Assembly: GCA_963717195.1 (NCBI GenBank)
Contig: CAVQVR010000012.1
Coordinates: 1 to 64,000 of the forward strand
DNA length: 64,000 bases
Source of the DNA: JACDAE01 sp963717195
GTDB taxonomy: Bacteria > Chloroflexota > Ktedonobacteria > Ktedonobacterales > Ktedonobacteraceae
Direction of reading: 5' to 3'
Shown here in pieces: positions 46,709 through 55,944 of this stretch. Below the pieces are notes generated by a model. The model was not told where the DNA came from, ran no database searches, and saw only the letters and a list, made by a program, of their open reading frames with translations. A program made the translations under genes and the position numbers. Numbering within the stretch: the first letter of the stretch is position 1; each line of letters opens with the position of its first letter.

Positions 46709-48187
46709 TCAGGCTGATGGGAGGCGTAACACGCGCCCATAAAGATCACTATAGGCACGTGCACTGGCGGACCAGCGCGAATCGTATTCCATCGCGCGAT
46801 CGATGAGAGTGATCCACTCTTCATCCTCATCATAGAATTTCAGAGCACGATGAATTGCATCGAGCAGGAGAATGGGTATATACTCCGAGAAGCTAAAACC
46901 GTTGCCCCGATCAGGATCATCATCAATATCAATTATCGTATCGGCCAGGCCACCCGTTGCATGGACGATTGGTATGGTGCCATAGCGTAAAGCAATCAAC
47001 TGTCCCAATCCACCTGGCTCGAAGGCGCTTGGCATCAGAAAGAGATCAGCGCCTGCGTAGATACGATGGGAGAGTGCGACATCGAAGCCAATGCGAGCGC
47101 GGACGTTGTTGGTACTTGCGGCGAGGTCGCGGAACAATTGCTCATAGTGGGGATGACCTGTGCCCAACACTACGAGTTGCAATGGAAGTTTTCCTAATTC
47201 GGGTGCAATTGCAGCAATGAGATCAAAGCCTTTCTGATCGACGAGTCGGCTGACAATGGCAATGAGTGGTCCAGTTGGATCGTCGGGCAGTCCGAACTCC
47301 TGTCGTAGTGCGCTGCGGTTACGTTTTTTAACTATTTGGGCATCTTCGCGTGTATAGCGAGCAGTAATGTTCTTATCGGTAGCAGGGTTCCATTCGTTCC
47401 AATCGAGGCCATTAGGAATGCCAGAGATGCGTGTATGGCGTTGAAAGAGCGCCTCATCGAGACCCCAGCCGCAGTCCAGCGTCTGAATTTCCTCGGCATA
47501 GCGGCGCGAGACGGTGGTTATCGCATCCGAGTAGATAATGCCAGCTTTCATCCAGTTCACGTCGCCCCAGAACTCGAGACCAATGTGAGTAAAGACACTG
47601 GCCCGGTCCAGCCCTGCCTCATCGAGGATGGAAGGATCCCAACGTCCCTGATATTGCAGGTTATGAATGGTATAGATGATGCGCGTTGCTCCCCGCCGCA
47701 AGAGGTGACGGTAGATTGTGCGCAGGTAGGCGGCGCAGGGAGCCGTTTGCCAGTCATTGAGGTGGATGATGTCAGGAGTAAAGCCAAGCTGCGGTAGCGA
47801 CTCAAGCAGGCCGCGACAAAATAGGAGGAAGCGTCGTTGTTCATCGCGCTGATCCAGTCCGAGGTAAAGCTGTTGATAGCGTCCGAAAAATCCCTCGTGG
47901 GCAAGGAAGTAGACGATGACCGGCGAATTTGGGAGTGTAGCCTGCGAAATAACTATCGTCTGGTTGAAGCCCGACATAGAAAAAGAGCGAATGACTCCTG
48001 TAGGTTGAAGTCCCCAGTGTTCGGCATCAATGCTGCCATAGTGGGGAAGAAAGATGCGCACATCATGGCCAAGGGCCGCCAGTTCTTTAGGCAGACTTCC
48101 TATGACGTCGGCCACGCCTCCCTCTTTCGCGAATGGGACAGCCTCAGTGGCAACCAGAAGAATCTTGGAGTGTGTGTTATTTGTCAT
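46709..48187 (-). CDS. glgA: Glycogen synthase (ADP-glucose-dependent)
   Basis: GGAGGCAAG precedes the ATG at 48187, giving 492 residues, normal for the GT5 family. Family blocks: VATEAVPFAKEGGVADVIGSLPKEL (the KxGGL-type site, here KEGGV), DIIHLNDWQTA, TIHNLQYQG, GIPNGLDWNEWNP, the SRLVDQKGFDLI block, and the C-terminal MPSAFEPGGLGQLIALRYGTIP with the catalytic-site Glu. It extends alpha-1,4 glucan from ADP-glucose made by GlgC, whose gene follows. Dyad sequences rich in TGTGTG lie directly upstream. Confidence 0.93.
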   Translation of the reverse strand: MTNNTHSKILLVATEAVPFAKEGGVADVIGSLPKELAALGHDVRIFLPHYGSIDAEHWGLQPTGVIRSFSMSGFNQTIVISQATLPNSPVIVYFLAHEGFFGRYQQLYLGLDQRDEQRRFLLFCRGLLESLPQLGFTPDIIHLNDWQTAPCAAYLRTIYRHLLRRGATRIIYTIHNLQYQGRWDPSILDEAGLDRASVFTHIGLEFWGDVNWMKAGIIYSDAITTVSRRYAEEIQTLDCGWGLDEALFQRHTRISGIPNGLDWNEWNPATDKNITARYTREDAQIVKKRNRSALRQEFGLPDDPTGPLIAIVSRLVDQKGFDLIAAIAPELGKLPLQLVVLGTGHPHYEQLFRDLAASTNNVRARIGFDVALSHRIYAGADLFLMPSAFEPGGLGQLIALRYGTIPIVHATGGLADTIIDIDDDPDRGNGFSFSEYIPILLLDAIHRALKFYDEDEEWITLIDRAMEYDSRWSASARAYSDLYGRVLRLPSA

Positions 48188-48202
48188 CTTGCCTCCAACT
48201 TC

Positions 48203-48274
48203 AATGTGTGATACACACATGATAGCAGGGCACGCTTGAGATGTCTACACACTGAAATGTGTATTTTAGTGTGT
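48203..48274. promoter_or_regulatory. Operator-like TGTGT dyads upstream of glgA
   Basis: ATGTGTGATACACACAT (48204-48220) and ACACACT...AGTGTGT (48247-48274, with an inner ACAC/GTGT pair) are two inverted repeats built from the same TGTGT/ACACA half-sites, 20-90 bp before the glgA start. A repressor site for the glycogen genes is inferred. Confidence 0.5.
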
Positions 48275-48361
48275 CCAGTTGCACCATTCATCCCCGTGTC
48301 TGCAGGAGCAGGGATCTTCTGGCGCGAGGAGATAAAAGAGATTGGATATGCAAGATTTTAT

Positions 48362-48404
48362 ATGGGAGCGGCGTTTATGTAGATGGTGTAAACATCGCTC
48401 CCAT
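48362..48404. repeat. Strong hairpin upstream of glgA
   Basis: ATGGGAGCG and CGCTCCCAT at the base, continued by GCGTTTA/TAAAC, form a 43-nt hairpin between the divergent-free ends of glgA and the gene ending at 48440. It could terminate the minus-strand gene upstream. Confidence 0.6.
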
Positions 48405-48439
48405 GGAGAGGCTGCGTTGACGATGCCCATGTGGATGCT

Positions 48440-48784
48440 TTACCTGAGTGCCGTATGAGGTTGTTTTAGTACCTGTCGTCGTGACGCAAAATTGCCTTTT
48501 AAGGCAGGAAGTTTGCCTCTACAATGAATGTGAAGAGCTGGAGTTTGTACCGAATACTCGAGAAGATAGATTGCGCTCTCCTGGGTATTGATGATCAGAT
48601 CGGCCTGTACATCGAGTAATGTGGGTTGTGTATAGCGTAAGAGCTCGATCATATCGCACGAAGTCCAGCCTTCAGCCCCGAGAGATTGGGGGCCGAGCAC
48701 ATCTTCGTTAATGTCCACAACATGATCAGTGTACCTGTTGGCGATGGCCAGCAGACAGATCTCAAGCCGTTCATTTAGTTGCAT
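48440..48784 (-). CDS. Hypothetical protein
   Basis: AGGAGAAAC precedes the ATG at 48784; product 114 residues. It begins MQLNERLEICLLAIANRYTDH, is helical in the first 70 residues and ends in a basic, less ordered tail. No family recognised. It lies about 250 bp upstream of glgA on the same strand, separated by a hairpin. Confidence 0.5.
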   Translation of the reverse strand: MQLNERLEICLLAIANRYTDHVVDINEDVLGPQSLGAEGWTSCDMIELLRYTQPTLLDVQADLIINTQESAIYLLEYSVQTPALHIHCRGKLPALKGNFASRRQVLKQPHTALR

Positions 48785-49128
48785 GATTGTTTCTCCTGTT
48801 CTCTCGTGACGTGAGTTCACCAAAGCCTTCAACGAATTGCAAGTATGCTCCTGCACCAGTCAGAGCGTCGTCGCCTGCGGCTGTACGCGGTGCATGCCCC
48901 TTGTGGCGAAGCCCCACCCAGATGTAGCCTCCTTTCCTTTTGAAGAATGCTCTGTCCCTCTCTGCTGGCAGAAATCTCTGCCTGTAAAGTGCAAACAGAC
49001 AGTATTTGAGGATACAAGTAAACAGTATTTATCGGAGCAGATCTCTCCTTCTATTCTATTATACCGCGTCCTTCTATGCCATAGATGTTATGGTGTGACT
49101 GATTTTATAATTTTTGTGCATCACTCGT
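48785..49128. other. Intergenic region
   Basis: No gene or clear structure was found in these 344 bp. Short open frames on both strands lack ribosome sites. Confidence 0.5.
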
Positions 49129-50158
49129 TCACTCACCGCGCAGCTCGACCTCAACTTCAAGATCTATGCCAGATTGCGCAAGAACTCTACGATGCGTTTC
49201 TTCAATTAATGCCACGACATCGGCTGCCTGTGCACCTCCCAGGTTTACAATAAAGTTGGGATCAACTGTCGAGACCTGTGCCTTGCCGATGGTATGACCT
49301 TTCATTGCAGCCAGGTCGATCAGCCGACCGGCGTAGTCGCCAGGGGGGTTTTTGAAGATCAGCCCACGAGGATGTTGTTGAGGTTGAGTTCTTTCACGGT
49401 ACAGGATATGCTGATTGATAATCTGGTCCAATTTTGCAGGATCTTCATGTTGCAGATGGATACCGAGCAGCAGGATAATCTCGGCAGGTTCAATCATGGT
49501 TCGTGGCGGATGCTGGAGATGACCTTGTTCGTTGAAGTGAGCGCGATGTTGAGCGCGGAAACGGCTATGGCGGTATCCGAGATTAAGCTCGTCGTGTTGG
49601 TAGAGGCGCACCTGTGGCGGATGAATATCGTTGCTATCGGATGCGTCGCTTTGGCGAGCATCCAGTACTTCAATCCATTCCAGGGCCTGTCCTAATTCGC
49701 CATTATGTGCACCGGCATTGCTGATCACGCCACCACCCAGAGTGCCGGGGATACCGACGCCAAATTCCAGTCCACCCCAGCCCTGGGCGACCAGTTCGTG
49801 TAGAAGTGTGGGCCAAGTGACTCCAGCATCAGCAACCAGGAGGCCAGTCCCATCGCCATTATTTTCAATATGATAGCTAGTTGCGACAATATGCGCTACA
49901 ACGCCTCGGACTCCTACATCTGCATATAGAACGTTTGTTCCATTTCCGACTATCAGTAGCGGCCAGTGTTTTTCAGTGCATAAGGATACGAGGCCGAGGA
50001 GCTCCTTGCGCGATTTCAAGCGTGAGCCATATATCAGCGGGGCCACCGATACCAAAGGTAGAGTGATTGGCAAGAGGCTCATTTTGCTGTATGCGCTTCT
50101 GAAAATGGGGATGGAGTTCCTCGTATGCTTCGTATGCATCTTCTCTGTGAAATGTCAT
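49129..50158 (-). pseudogene. murB: UDP-N-acetylenolpyruvoylglucosamine reductase, frameshifted, atypical active site
   Basis: MurB reduces UDP-GlcNAc-enolpyruvate to UDP-MurNAc in peptidoglycan synthesis, with FAD and NADPH. The frame from 50158 has NHSTFGIGGPADIW. One extra base near 50018 must be removed to join LLIVGNGTNVLYAD (FAD site), GIPGTLGGGVISNAGAHNGELG, LGYRHSRF (Tyr/Arg) and IDLEVEVELRGE with the C-terminal Glu. The block that usually carries the proton-donating Ser or Cys (GSxFKNP) reads GLIFKNPPGDYAGRLI, with Leu instead. Either a base error or a real change in mechanism is possible. Length of about 343 residues restored. Confidence 0.85.
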
Positions 50159-50582
50159 ATTTTGTTTCCTCTCTCTGCAATGGATGTGCCAGTCTCAACT
50201 TAGTATCGGTTTACCATATCACATGTCGGTCACGAGAAGTCCCGCTACTATCACTAATCACTTACACCTATTTTTTCTGAGAATGTGATCATATGCTGAG
50301 GTCAGGTTACAACTGCGAACCCATTGCGCAATGAAGTATCTTATAATGTCTTATACAAAAGAGATCCGCCAGAAAACGGAAGCTTTTCTCATACCACTTT
50401 GTCTTATACAAAGGCACCCACTCCAATCCTGAGTAGACCTGCATTTTTTTATCTCTCCCAATTACCTCTCTGAGGGATTGACGAATCCTCACGAAGGTGG
50501 CTGGGAGATAGTAGCAAGCACAAACACGTACACTTACTCTCACAGACACCCACGAAACACTCATATTTGCGAGAAACTCCAG
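50159..50582. other. Divergent intergenic region with repeated TGTCTTATACAAA boxes
   Basis: Between murB (minus) and the sigma factor gene (plus) the 13-mer TGTCTTATACAAA occurs at 50347-50359 and again at 50400-50412. A related TGTCTTATAC occurs at 53369. They may be regulator or promoter sites of the sigma gene. Confidence 0.45.
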
Positions 50583-51569
50583 ATGAAAGAGGCAGCCGTG
50601 ATACAGACAACTGAAAATGCAATACGCATCAAAGCAAATCCCGACGCGATGAATTTTGATGACTCTACCCGTTTCTATCGCTACGAAATCGGGCAGGTCG
50701 ATCTCCTCTCAACAGAAGAGGTTACGAGCCTGGCACAGCGTATTGAGCGAGGGCAAGTGAGCAAGCGACAGCGCAGTAACGCAACCCAGCGCCCACTCAG
50801 AGATGTTGAAGATGCCGCTGAGGCCAAACGCCAATTGATCGAGGCAAATCTGCGCCTTGTCCTGCACGTTGCAAGAAAATACAAAGGCTTCGGCGTAGAC
50901 TTAATGGATCTTGTCCAGGAGGGCAACTTAGGCCTTATGCATGCGGTCGAAAAATTCGACTATCGGAAGGGGTATAAATTTAGCACCTACGCTACCTGGT
51001 GGATTTGCCAGTATATTACCCGTGCGTTGGCTGAGCAGGCCAGTATGATTCGTGTACCTTTGTACAAAGTAGAGGAGATGAAGCGCCTGGGTCGTGCCCG
51101 GCGGCGTTTACAGCAAGAGGGCATTGTGATAGGAGAGCCAACGTTGGAAGACCTGGCCCATCAGATGGAGGTCAGCGTCCAGCAGGTCATTGCCTTACTT
51201 TCGACAAATCAAGAGACAGTCAGTCTGGATATGCCTCGTAAGGGCGGTGACGAAGAAGTGTCTCTTAGCGATATTCTGGAAGATGACCCCTGCTACTCGC
51301 CGGAGCGCGTCGTCATCAGCCAGACGTTACAGGATCACATCCACGACTTACTTGATGGTCTGACGCTCAGAGAGAGGAGGGTTCTACAACTCAGATATGG
51401 GTTGAACGGTGGAAGTGAACATAGTTTGACGGAGACAGGAAAAAAGTTGGGATTAAGCCATGAAGCGGTGCGCCAGGTAGAATTCCGGGCATTGCGGAAG
51501 TTGGATCATCCATGTCGCAGCAGGATGCTCCAGGATTTTTCGGTGAATTCGATTGAGTCATTACGATGA
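50583..51569 (+). CDS. RNA polymerase sigma-70 factor, group 2 / RpoD-like
   Basis: The 328-residue protein has region 1.2 (DLLSTEEVTSLAQRIERGQ), region 2 with IEANLRLVLHVARKYKG, DLVQEGNLGLMHAVEKFDYRKGYKFSTYATWWICQYITRAL (2.3-2.4, core and -10 binding), region 3 (IRVPLYKVEEMKRLG, TLEDLAHQME) and region 4 (LTLRERRVLQLRYGL...LTETGKKLGLSHEAVRQVEFRALRKL, -35 binding). There is no region 1.1, and an insertion of about 15 residues (KRQRSNATQRPL) sits before region 2. This suits an alternative group-2 factor. No anti-sigma gene is adjacent. The ATG at 50583 lacks a strong ribosome site; a GTG at 50598 is an option. Confidence 0.88.
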   Translation: MKEAAVIQTTENAIRIKANPDAMNFDDSTRFYRYEIGQVDLLSTEEVTSLAQRIERGQVSKRQRSNATQRPLRDVEDAAEAKRQLIEANLRLVLHVARKYKGFGVDLMDLVQEGNLGLMHAVEKFDYRKGYKFSTYATWWICQYITRALAEQASMIRVPLYKVEEMKRLGRARRRLQQEGIVIGEPTLEDLAHQMEVSVQQVIALLSTNQETVSLDMPRKGGDEEVSLSDILEDDPCYSPERVVISQTLQDHIHDLLDGLTLRERRVLQLRYGLNGGSEHSLTETGKKLGLSHEAVRQVEFRALRKLDHPCRSRMLQDFSVNSIESLR

Positions 51570-51674
51570 TGGGGATCAGGAGAACTCTTAATCTTCTCCT
51601 GAATCATATGGTTCTCTTCAGGGTAGACGCTCGTATGCCAGAGCGCCTGCCCTTTTTCGCTTTTCAGGCATCTA

Positions 51675-51764
51675 CACGGGCTTATAAATGGCACCCTACA
51701 GCTGTGATATGAGCGTGAAATGCGGCAGTATCCCACCTGTAGGGGTGCCATTTATAAGCCCGTG
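51675..51764. repeat. Palindrome with GTAGGGG at the loop side
   Basis: CACGGGCTTATAAATGGCAC at 51675 pairs with the arm ending TTTATAAGCCCGTG at 51764; 25 bp with one indel, loop about 39 nt. CCCTAC and GTAGGGG face the loop, the reverse polarity of the other family members. It lies between the convergent sigma and PP2C genes. Confidence 0.75.
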
Positions 51765-51777
51765 ATGAGTCAAGGAT

Positions 51778-51815
51778 CATAAAAAGGACCGGAACGTAAA
51801 GATACGTTCCGGTCC
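51778..51815 (-). terminator. Rho-independent terminator of the PP2C operon
   Basis: On the minus strand GGACCGGAACGT, a 6-nt loop and ACGTTCCGGTCC form a perfect 12-bp stem followed by TTTTTAT. It lies 21 bp after the PP2C stop. Confidence 0.8.
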
Positions 51816-51835
51816 CACCATCAAATGTAGGAACA

Positions 51836-52813
51836 CTATGGCATACGGGCTACAATCACGCTCACATTATCACGACCACCACCTTGTAGGGCAGCGTTGA
51901 CCAGCACATCGCTTACGCGCAGAGGATCGCGCATAGTCCATATAATGCGTTCGATCTCCGGATCACGCACCATCTCCCAGAGTCCATCCGAGCAGAGAAG
52001 CAGGCTATCGTTCTCATAGAGATCAACGACAAACCAGTCGACCTCGATATTTTCTTTGTTGCCCAGGCTGCGATAGACCTTGTTGCGCTCAGGATGTGTG
52101 TAGACTTCATCAGGAGAGATTTCGCCTGCAGCGACCAGTGAGGCCACGAGAGAATGATCGTGTGTGATCTGTGTCAGTCCGCTGCCAGGACGATAGAGAT
52201 AGGTACGGCTATCGCCGACGTTGACCAGGTACGCTTTTGAACCAACTACCAATGTTGCGGTTAGCGTCGTTCCCATCTCCTGTCCCCATTCCGTTCCGCG
52301 TTGAAAGATCGCCTGGTTTGCCCATTCGACGCCTCCCACCAGCATATCGATCAGATATTCATCGTTCAGTTCGTTGCTCATCACAATATTTTGTAATATC
52401 ATCTGCATCATACTCTGGATGGCAATGCGGCTTGCCTCCTGTCCATAAGCGTGACCTCCCATCCCATCGGCAACGACGAAGAGGCCAAAGGGAACGAGCC
52501 GACCGTGATAGGTGCAGGTTCCTTGTAGTACCACCAGGCTATCCTCGTTGGGATTGCGCTGGCGCGTGATGCCTGTATTCCAACCGACACCAACTTCCAG
52601 CGGCTGTATCAGACGAGGCCTGTTCAGTGTCGCCACAGGTGTTTCAGGACCATCAAGGCTGCTAACAACTGGACGGGTAGGAATATCAGAGATGGCCCTC
52701 GCTCCAGCCGATATGAGAGATGGGCGAGAGAGTGGCATCGTCAGTGGCCCTGACCGTTGCCTTTTTGCTAAGTGGAGTTTCGGCGTGGAAACAGAAAGAG
52801 CCTCCTGCATCAT
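51836..52813 (-). CDS. PP2C-family Ser/Thr protein phosphatase
   Basis: AACAGGAG precedes the ATG at 52813; 325 residues. After about 75 residues of Pro/Ser-rich leader the PP2C domain has RNPNEDS (metal Asp), FVVADGMGGHAYGQEAS, MGTTLTATL, VNVGDSRTYLYR, THDHSLV, LLLCSDGLWEMV and GGGRDNVSVIVA. All Mg/Mn-binding Asp residues appear kept. It should be soluble and reverse Ser/Thr phosphorylation. A 52828-53085 gene precedes it by 14 bp and is likely in the same operon. Confidence 0.92.
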   Translation of the reverse strand: MMQEALSVSTPKLHLAKRQRSGPLTMPLSRPSLISAGARAISDIPTRPVVSSLDGPETPVATLNRPRLIQPLEVGVGWNTGITRQRNPNEDSLVVLQGTCTYHGRLVPFGLFVVADGMGGHAYGQEASRIAIQSMMQMILQNIVMSNELNDEYLIDMLVGGVEWANQAIFQRGTEWGQEMGTTLTATLVVGSKAYLVNVGDSRTYLYRPGSGLTQITHDHSLVASLVAAGEISPDEVYTHPERNKVYRSLGNKENIEVDWFVVDLYENDSLLLCSDGLWEMVRDPEIERIIWTMRDPLRVSDVLVNAALQGGGRDNVSVIVARMP

Positions 52814-52827
52814 GGTATCATCTCCTG

Positions 52828-53085
52828 TTAAATACAATCGTACAAGTCACATATGGTATCTTGTTCCATTGCTTGCATATACACTGCACAAACGACCTGT
52901 GAGGCCGCTTGCTCACCGATAGAACTTGCAAGCGTGTTCTGGCACGCACCAATGCGTTCCATGCGAGCATGTATAAAGGCATGACGAGCTGTCCCAGTCG
53001 AAATACCAAGTAGACCAAGGCGCATTGCATCCAGCTCTAAGGCAATCTGCTGGCGCAGTTCAGCAATTTCACTTTTATGACTCAT
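52828..53085 (-). CDS. Helical hypothetical protein upstream of PP2C
   Basis: AGGAAGGAAG precedes the ATG at 53085. The 85-residue product (MSHKSEIAELRQQIALELDAMRLGL, then ARHAFIHARMERIGACQNTL) is nearly all helix, probably a small helical bundle with two Cys near the end. No function known. Its stop is 14 bp before the PP2C start, so co-translation is likely. Confidence 0.65.
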   Translation of the reverse strand: MSHKSEIAELRQQIALELDAMRLGLLGISTGTARHAFIHARMERIGACQNTLASSIGEQAASQVVCAVYMQAMEQDTICDLYDCI

Positions 53086-53613
53086 GGTGGAAGCTTCCTT
53101 CCTGCTCCTCAGAACACACAACATCTACCATCCTACAAATGCACATACTCCTTCTCGTTTGAGAGTTCTATGCTTTCTAATAGTCTTTCTGGATAAAGTA
53201 TAGGAAATTATTCTTGCGATGATCTCCTAGCCCACTTCTCATAGGAGATGAAAGACTTGCTATCGGTTTTTCTTCTGATAGAAATATTTTCTCCTTATTT
53301 CTGTGTGTTTCCTGGTTATTCGCTCACCTGTATGCTGAGAAACAAGACACTCTCCTTTGTCTTGTATGTCTTATACCAGATGTCTTCTAATGGACTTCAC
53401 TGAAGAGGGGCTCTGAGAGTATGACACGCTCACTGGCAATCCGCCGGCGTTCGTCGGGGGGTGTCGTTTTTCGCTTAAAAGTGCCGGGTTTGCTGTCAAC
53501 TTTGCTGTCAGATAGTTGGCGTTGTGTGAGCTTGACCGCACCGTTCTCAAGCAGGAAGATCCATAGCGACCTCATGTTACTATGGATCTTCTTTATGGCA
53601 TAACGGTGAGAAA
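53086..53613. other. Gene-poor region at the edge of the accessory segment
   Basis: There are open frames on both strands around 53387-53617 (one reads VKLTQRQLSDSKVDSKPGTF) but none has a ribosome site. Hairpins ACAAGACA/TGTCTTGT (about 53341-53367) and GAAGATCCATAG/CTATGGATCTTC (about 53555-53591) are present. The latter could terminate the minus-strand cluster that ends at 53614. Confidence 0.4.
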
Positions 53614-53847
53614 TCACTCAGGTAAAGGATACATCTGAGTGACAGAACCGTAATGCATCAACGATATGAGAGGGTGGCTCTGGTCGAAGAAGCCACTCAA
53701 TCTGGGAAATGTATGCACATCGAAGATAGAGATCCCGTACGAAATTCCATCGAGATCACATCTTCCACAGTGACATCCCATGGGATGGGTGACACGATCA
53801 ACCGTTGCAAAGTCGATGAAAAGGTGAGGAATGCTGGCTTCTGTCAT
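53614..53847 (-). CDS. Small Cys/His-containing hypothetical protein
   Basis: A good AAGGAG lies six bases before the ATG at 53847. The 77-residue product has a metal-binding-like HPMGCHCGRCDL motif (H, C, C, C) near residues 21-32. No family recognised. It is the last gene of a co-directional minus-strand accessory cluster, 46 bp after radC. Confidence 0.55.
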   Translation of the reverse strand: MTEASIPHLFIDFATVDRVTHPMGCHCGRCDLDGISYGISIFDVHTFPRLSGFFDQSHPLISLMHYGSVTQMYPLPE

Positions 53848-53893
53848 CGCATTCTCCTTTTGCGTCGTATACGTTCGACACCCAAGGAAGTCC

Positions 53894-54542
53894 TTACTTC
53901 CAAGGAAGCACTTCCTTCAGGCTCACACCTTTTTCGCCGCCAATAATGATATGATCAATGAGATCAATATCAAGCAATCTGGCCGCCTCAAGAAGCTTTT
54001 GTGTGGTTTCGATATCTTCAAGTGATGGCGTAGGATCATTGCTAGGGTGATTGTGTGCCAGGAGAATACCTGGACAATTGCGTAGAATCGCCTGACGGAA
54101 TATTTCTGGGGCTCGCAGACTCGTTTCGTTGACCGTCCCGGTATACAGCAAGATGTTTGCAAGAACGTGGTTGCGAGAGTCAAGCACAAGCACACGAAAT
54201 TCTTCGTGATCCAGGTGAGCGAGCAGAGGTTGTAATAATCGAATGGCATCATACGGTGAGCCTATTTGCACGAGCTTCTCCTGGATCTCCTTTTGCAAAA
54301 CGCAGTGCCAATTCACAAACTACATGCAACCATTCGGCTTGTGTCGAATGTAGCCCTCCTTCCTGGCACAAGACATCCAGAGGGGTCGTTCGTAACCCTT
54401 TGATCCCGTAACGCTCCAGGAGGCTATGTGCTTGCAGGAGTGTGTCTTTTCCCTCGTTTTGAGACAAAGCCAGCGCCAGGAGTTCAGTGGTTGAAAGCGT
54501 TTGTGCTCCATCAATGCGGAGTTGGTCTCGAATGAGCTTCAT
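53894..54542 (-). pseudogene. radC: RadC/JAB-domain DNA repair-type protein, frameshifted
   Basis: GGAGGAAGAG precedes the ATG at 54542. The N-terminal half is a helical hairpin-like region (TLSTTELLALALSQNEGKDTLLQAHSLLERYGIKGLRTTPLDVLC). After ALRFAK one extra A near 54293 breaks the frame. The next frame gives the JAB/MPN domain EFRVLVLDSRNHVLANILLYTG and the zinc motif LAHNHPSNDPTPSLEDIETT. RadC proteins of this size are common on plasmids, phages and integrative elements. Their biochemical role is not settled. Confidence 0.85.
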
Positions 54543-54633
54543 TTCTCTTCCTCCCATAAACACAGGGTCATGCTTCCAGCAGAAGCATGACCCTGTGGTA
54601 AATGATGCTTCCAGTGCTATCTGTAGAAGGGTA

Positions 54634-54822
54634 TTAGCGTTTCGGTTTGGCTTTGTACATATTCAAACCGATTTTGATCTCCTCACGGCCAGGTATTGCG
54701 ATATTGCCTTCTGTGCTCGCAACGGTGATCGACTTCCCACTTGAAGACAAGCCAAACTCCTGATTGAGATCTACGACAATCGTTAATTTTGAGCCTTCCA
54801 CGTTCATTGTGACATTTTTCAT
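54634..54822 (-). CDS. Conserved small hypothetical protein (62 aa)
   Basis: AAGGAGACACC precedes the ATG at 54822. The product MKNVTMNVEGSKLTIVVDLN begins a short beta sequence, with SSSGKSITVASTEGNIAIPG in the middle and a basic end. Proteins of this pattern are widespread and small, and the beta-strand/turn layout is clear, but no function is known to me. It lies between radC and a hypothetical gene in the same direction. Confidence 0.65.
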   Translation of the reverse strand: MKNVTMNVEGSKLTIVVDLNQEFGLSSSGKSITVASTEGNIAIPGREEIKIGLNMYKAKPKR

Positions 54823-54988
54823 GGGTGTCTCCTTTCTTGTTTGATCTTCACATATCTCCGTTCTTTCTTCAACGTGAGACTTCTGCTCGGTCCCGAATAC
54901 GCTCTGTTGGCTTCTGGTGGAGGATGAGGCAAAAGGGGAAGCCAACGCAATACCCAGAACAGCAGGATGACAAGGACGGGGAACGCTC

Positions 54989-55759
54989 TCACTCCTCAAG
55001 TGCCTGCGTATTTCGCCTGGATGATGCCTTCATCTCCTCATGTTGCTGAATGGCCTCATCGATCAACGCGCGGAGGGTCTGGTCATCTTGTGGCCCAATC
55101 GGTATTCCATACGTCCGAAGCAGATGTGTTGCGCATTGTTGGATATGCAGGCGATCCAGGAGTGTTGGGGCGTGAGGAATGCATGCGACGAGGAGTGCGA
55201 TGAAAACGGTCACACGTATTTTGAGATCGATGGGAGAAGAGAATGGGAGAGGAGAAGGAAGTTCTCGCCCTACAAGCCTCTCGGAATGATCGTTTGATAC
55301 GCCAGGGGAACTCATAGGTTCTAGTGAGAGTGGGGGAGGGAGTATATCCTCGGTGATGGAACCGTCAATTTTGCGGTAGTACCCTGAGAGATGGTCGTGT
55401 GCCTGGGTGCCCCCTCCTTTCACAAATTGTTGGTATCCCTTCACCCGGAGCCACTCTTTCAAAAGGGTGTCATCCTTTGTCTCGAAGTGAAACATCCATC
55501 TCCCAGAGAGACGGACGTAGACGATCCAGGCGTCCATTCTTCGCAGCACTTTTCTATCTCCTTCCCACCAACCGTGTAGATGATCGATATAGGCAAGATG
55601 TGCAAGCGTATATGCCTGCCGTTTCTCATAAGCTGTAGTTGCTGTTTCCCTGATAAGATCTTGAAATGCGTGAGATGCCGCTGCTGCAAAGAGCTTGCTT
55701 CCTCTTTCACAGGTTGCATCTGCACGCTGTGGTGTGCATCCACATGAAATCTGTGCCAC
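54989..55759 (-). CDS. Hypothetical accessory protein with one membrane segment
   Basis: The GTG at 55759 with a GGGAGGGG ribosome site is preferred to the longer frame. The 256-residue product starts with a Cys-containing segment (ISCGCTPQRADATC), has an aromatic-rich middle domain (LAYIDHLHGWWEGDRKVLRRMDAW, RWMFHFETKDD), a Pro/Ser linker, and a hydrophobic helix (VTVFIALLVACIP). No family recognised. It is part of the co-directional cluster from 59956 to 53614. Confidence 0.55.
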   Translation of the reverse strand: MAQISCGCTPQRADATCERGSKLFAAAASHAFQDLIRETATTAYEKRQAYTLAHLAYIDHLHGWWEGDRKVLRRMDAWIVYVRLSGRWMFHFETKDDTLLKEWLRVKGYQQFVKGGGTQAHDHLSGYYRKIDGSITEDILPPPLSLEPMSSPGVSNDHSERLVGRELPSPLPFSSPIDLKIRVTVFIALLVACIPHAPTLLDRLHIQQCATHLLRTYGIPIGPQDDQTLRALIDEAIQQHEEMKASSRRNTQALEE

Positions 55760-55944
55760 GATCCCCTCCCGTCCTGGTTCTCCTCGTTCAAGCAAAAGGG
55801 CTCACACATAGGGGAGAGCGAGCCCTTCAGCCAGCTTTCGACATGGCTTCCTTCTGAAAAAAGTTCAAGGGTCTTGAAGCGCAAGGACTATTCTTTCTCG
55901 AAAATGGCCGTGTTAATAACCTGACCCGGCCAGAGAGCGGAAGA

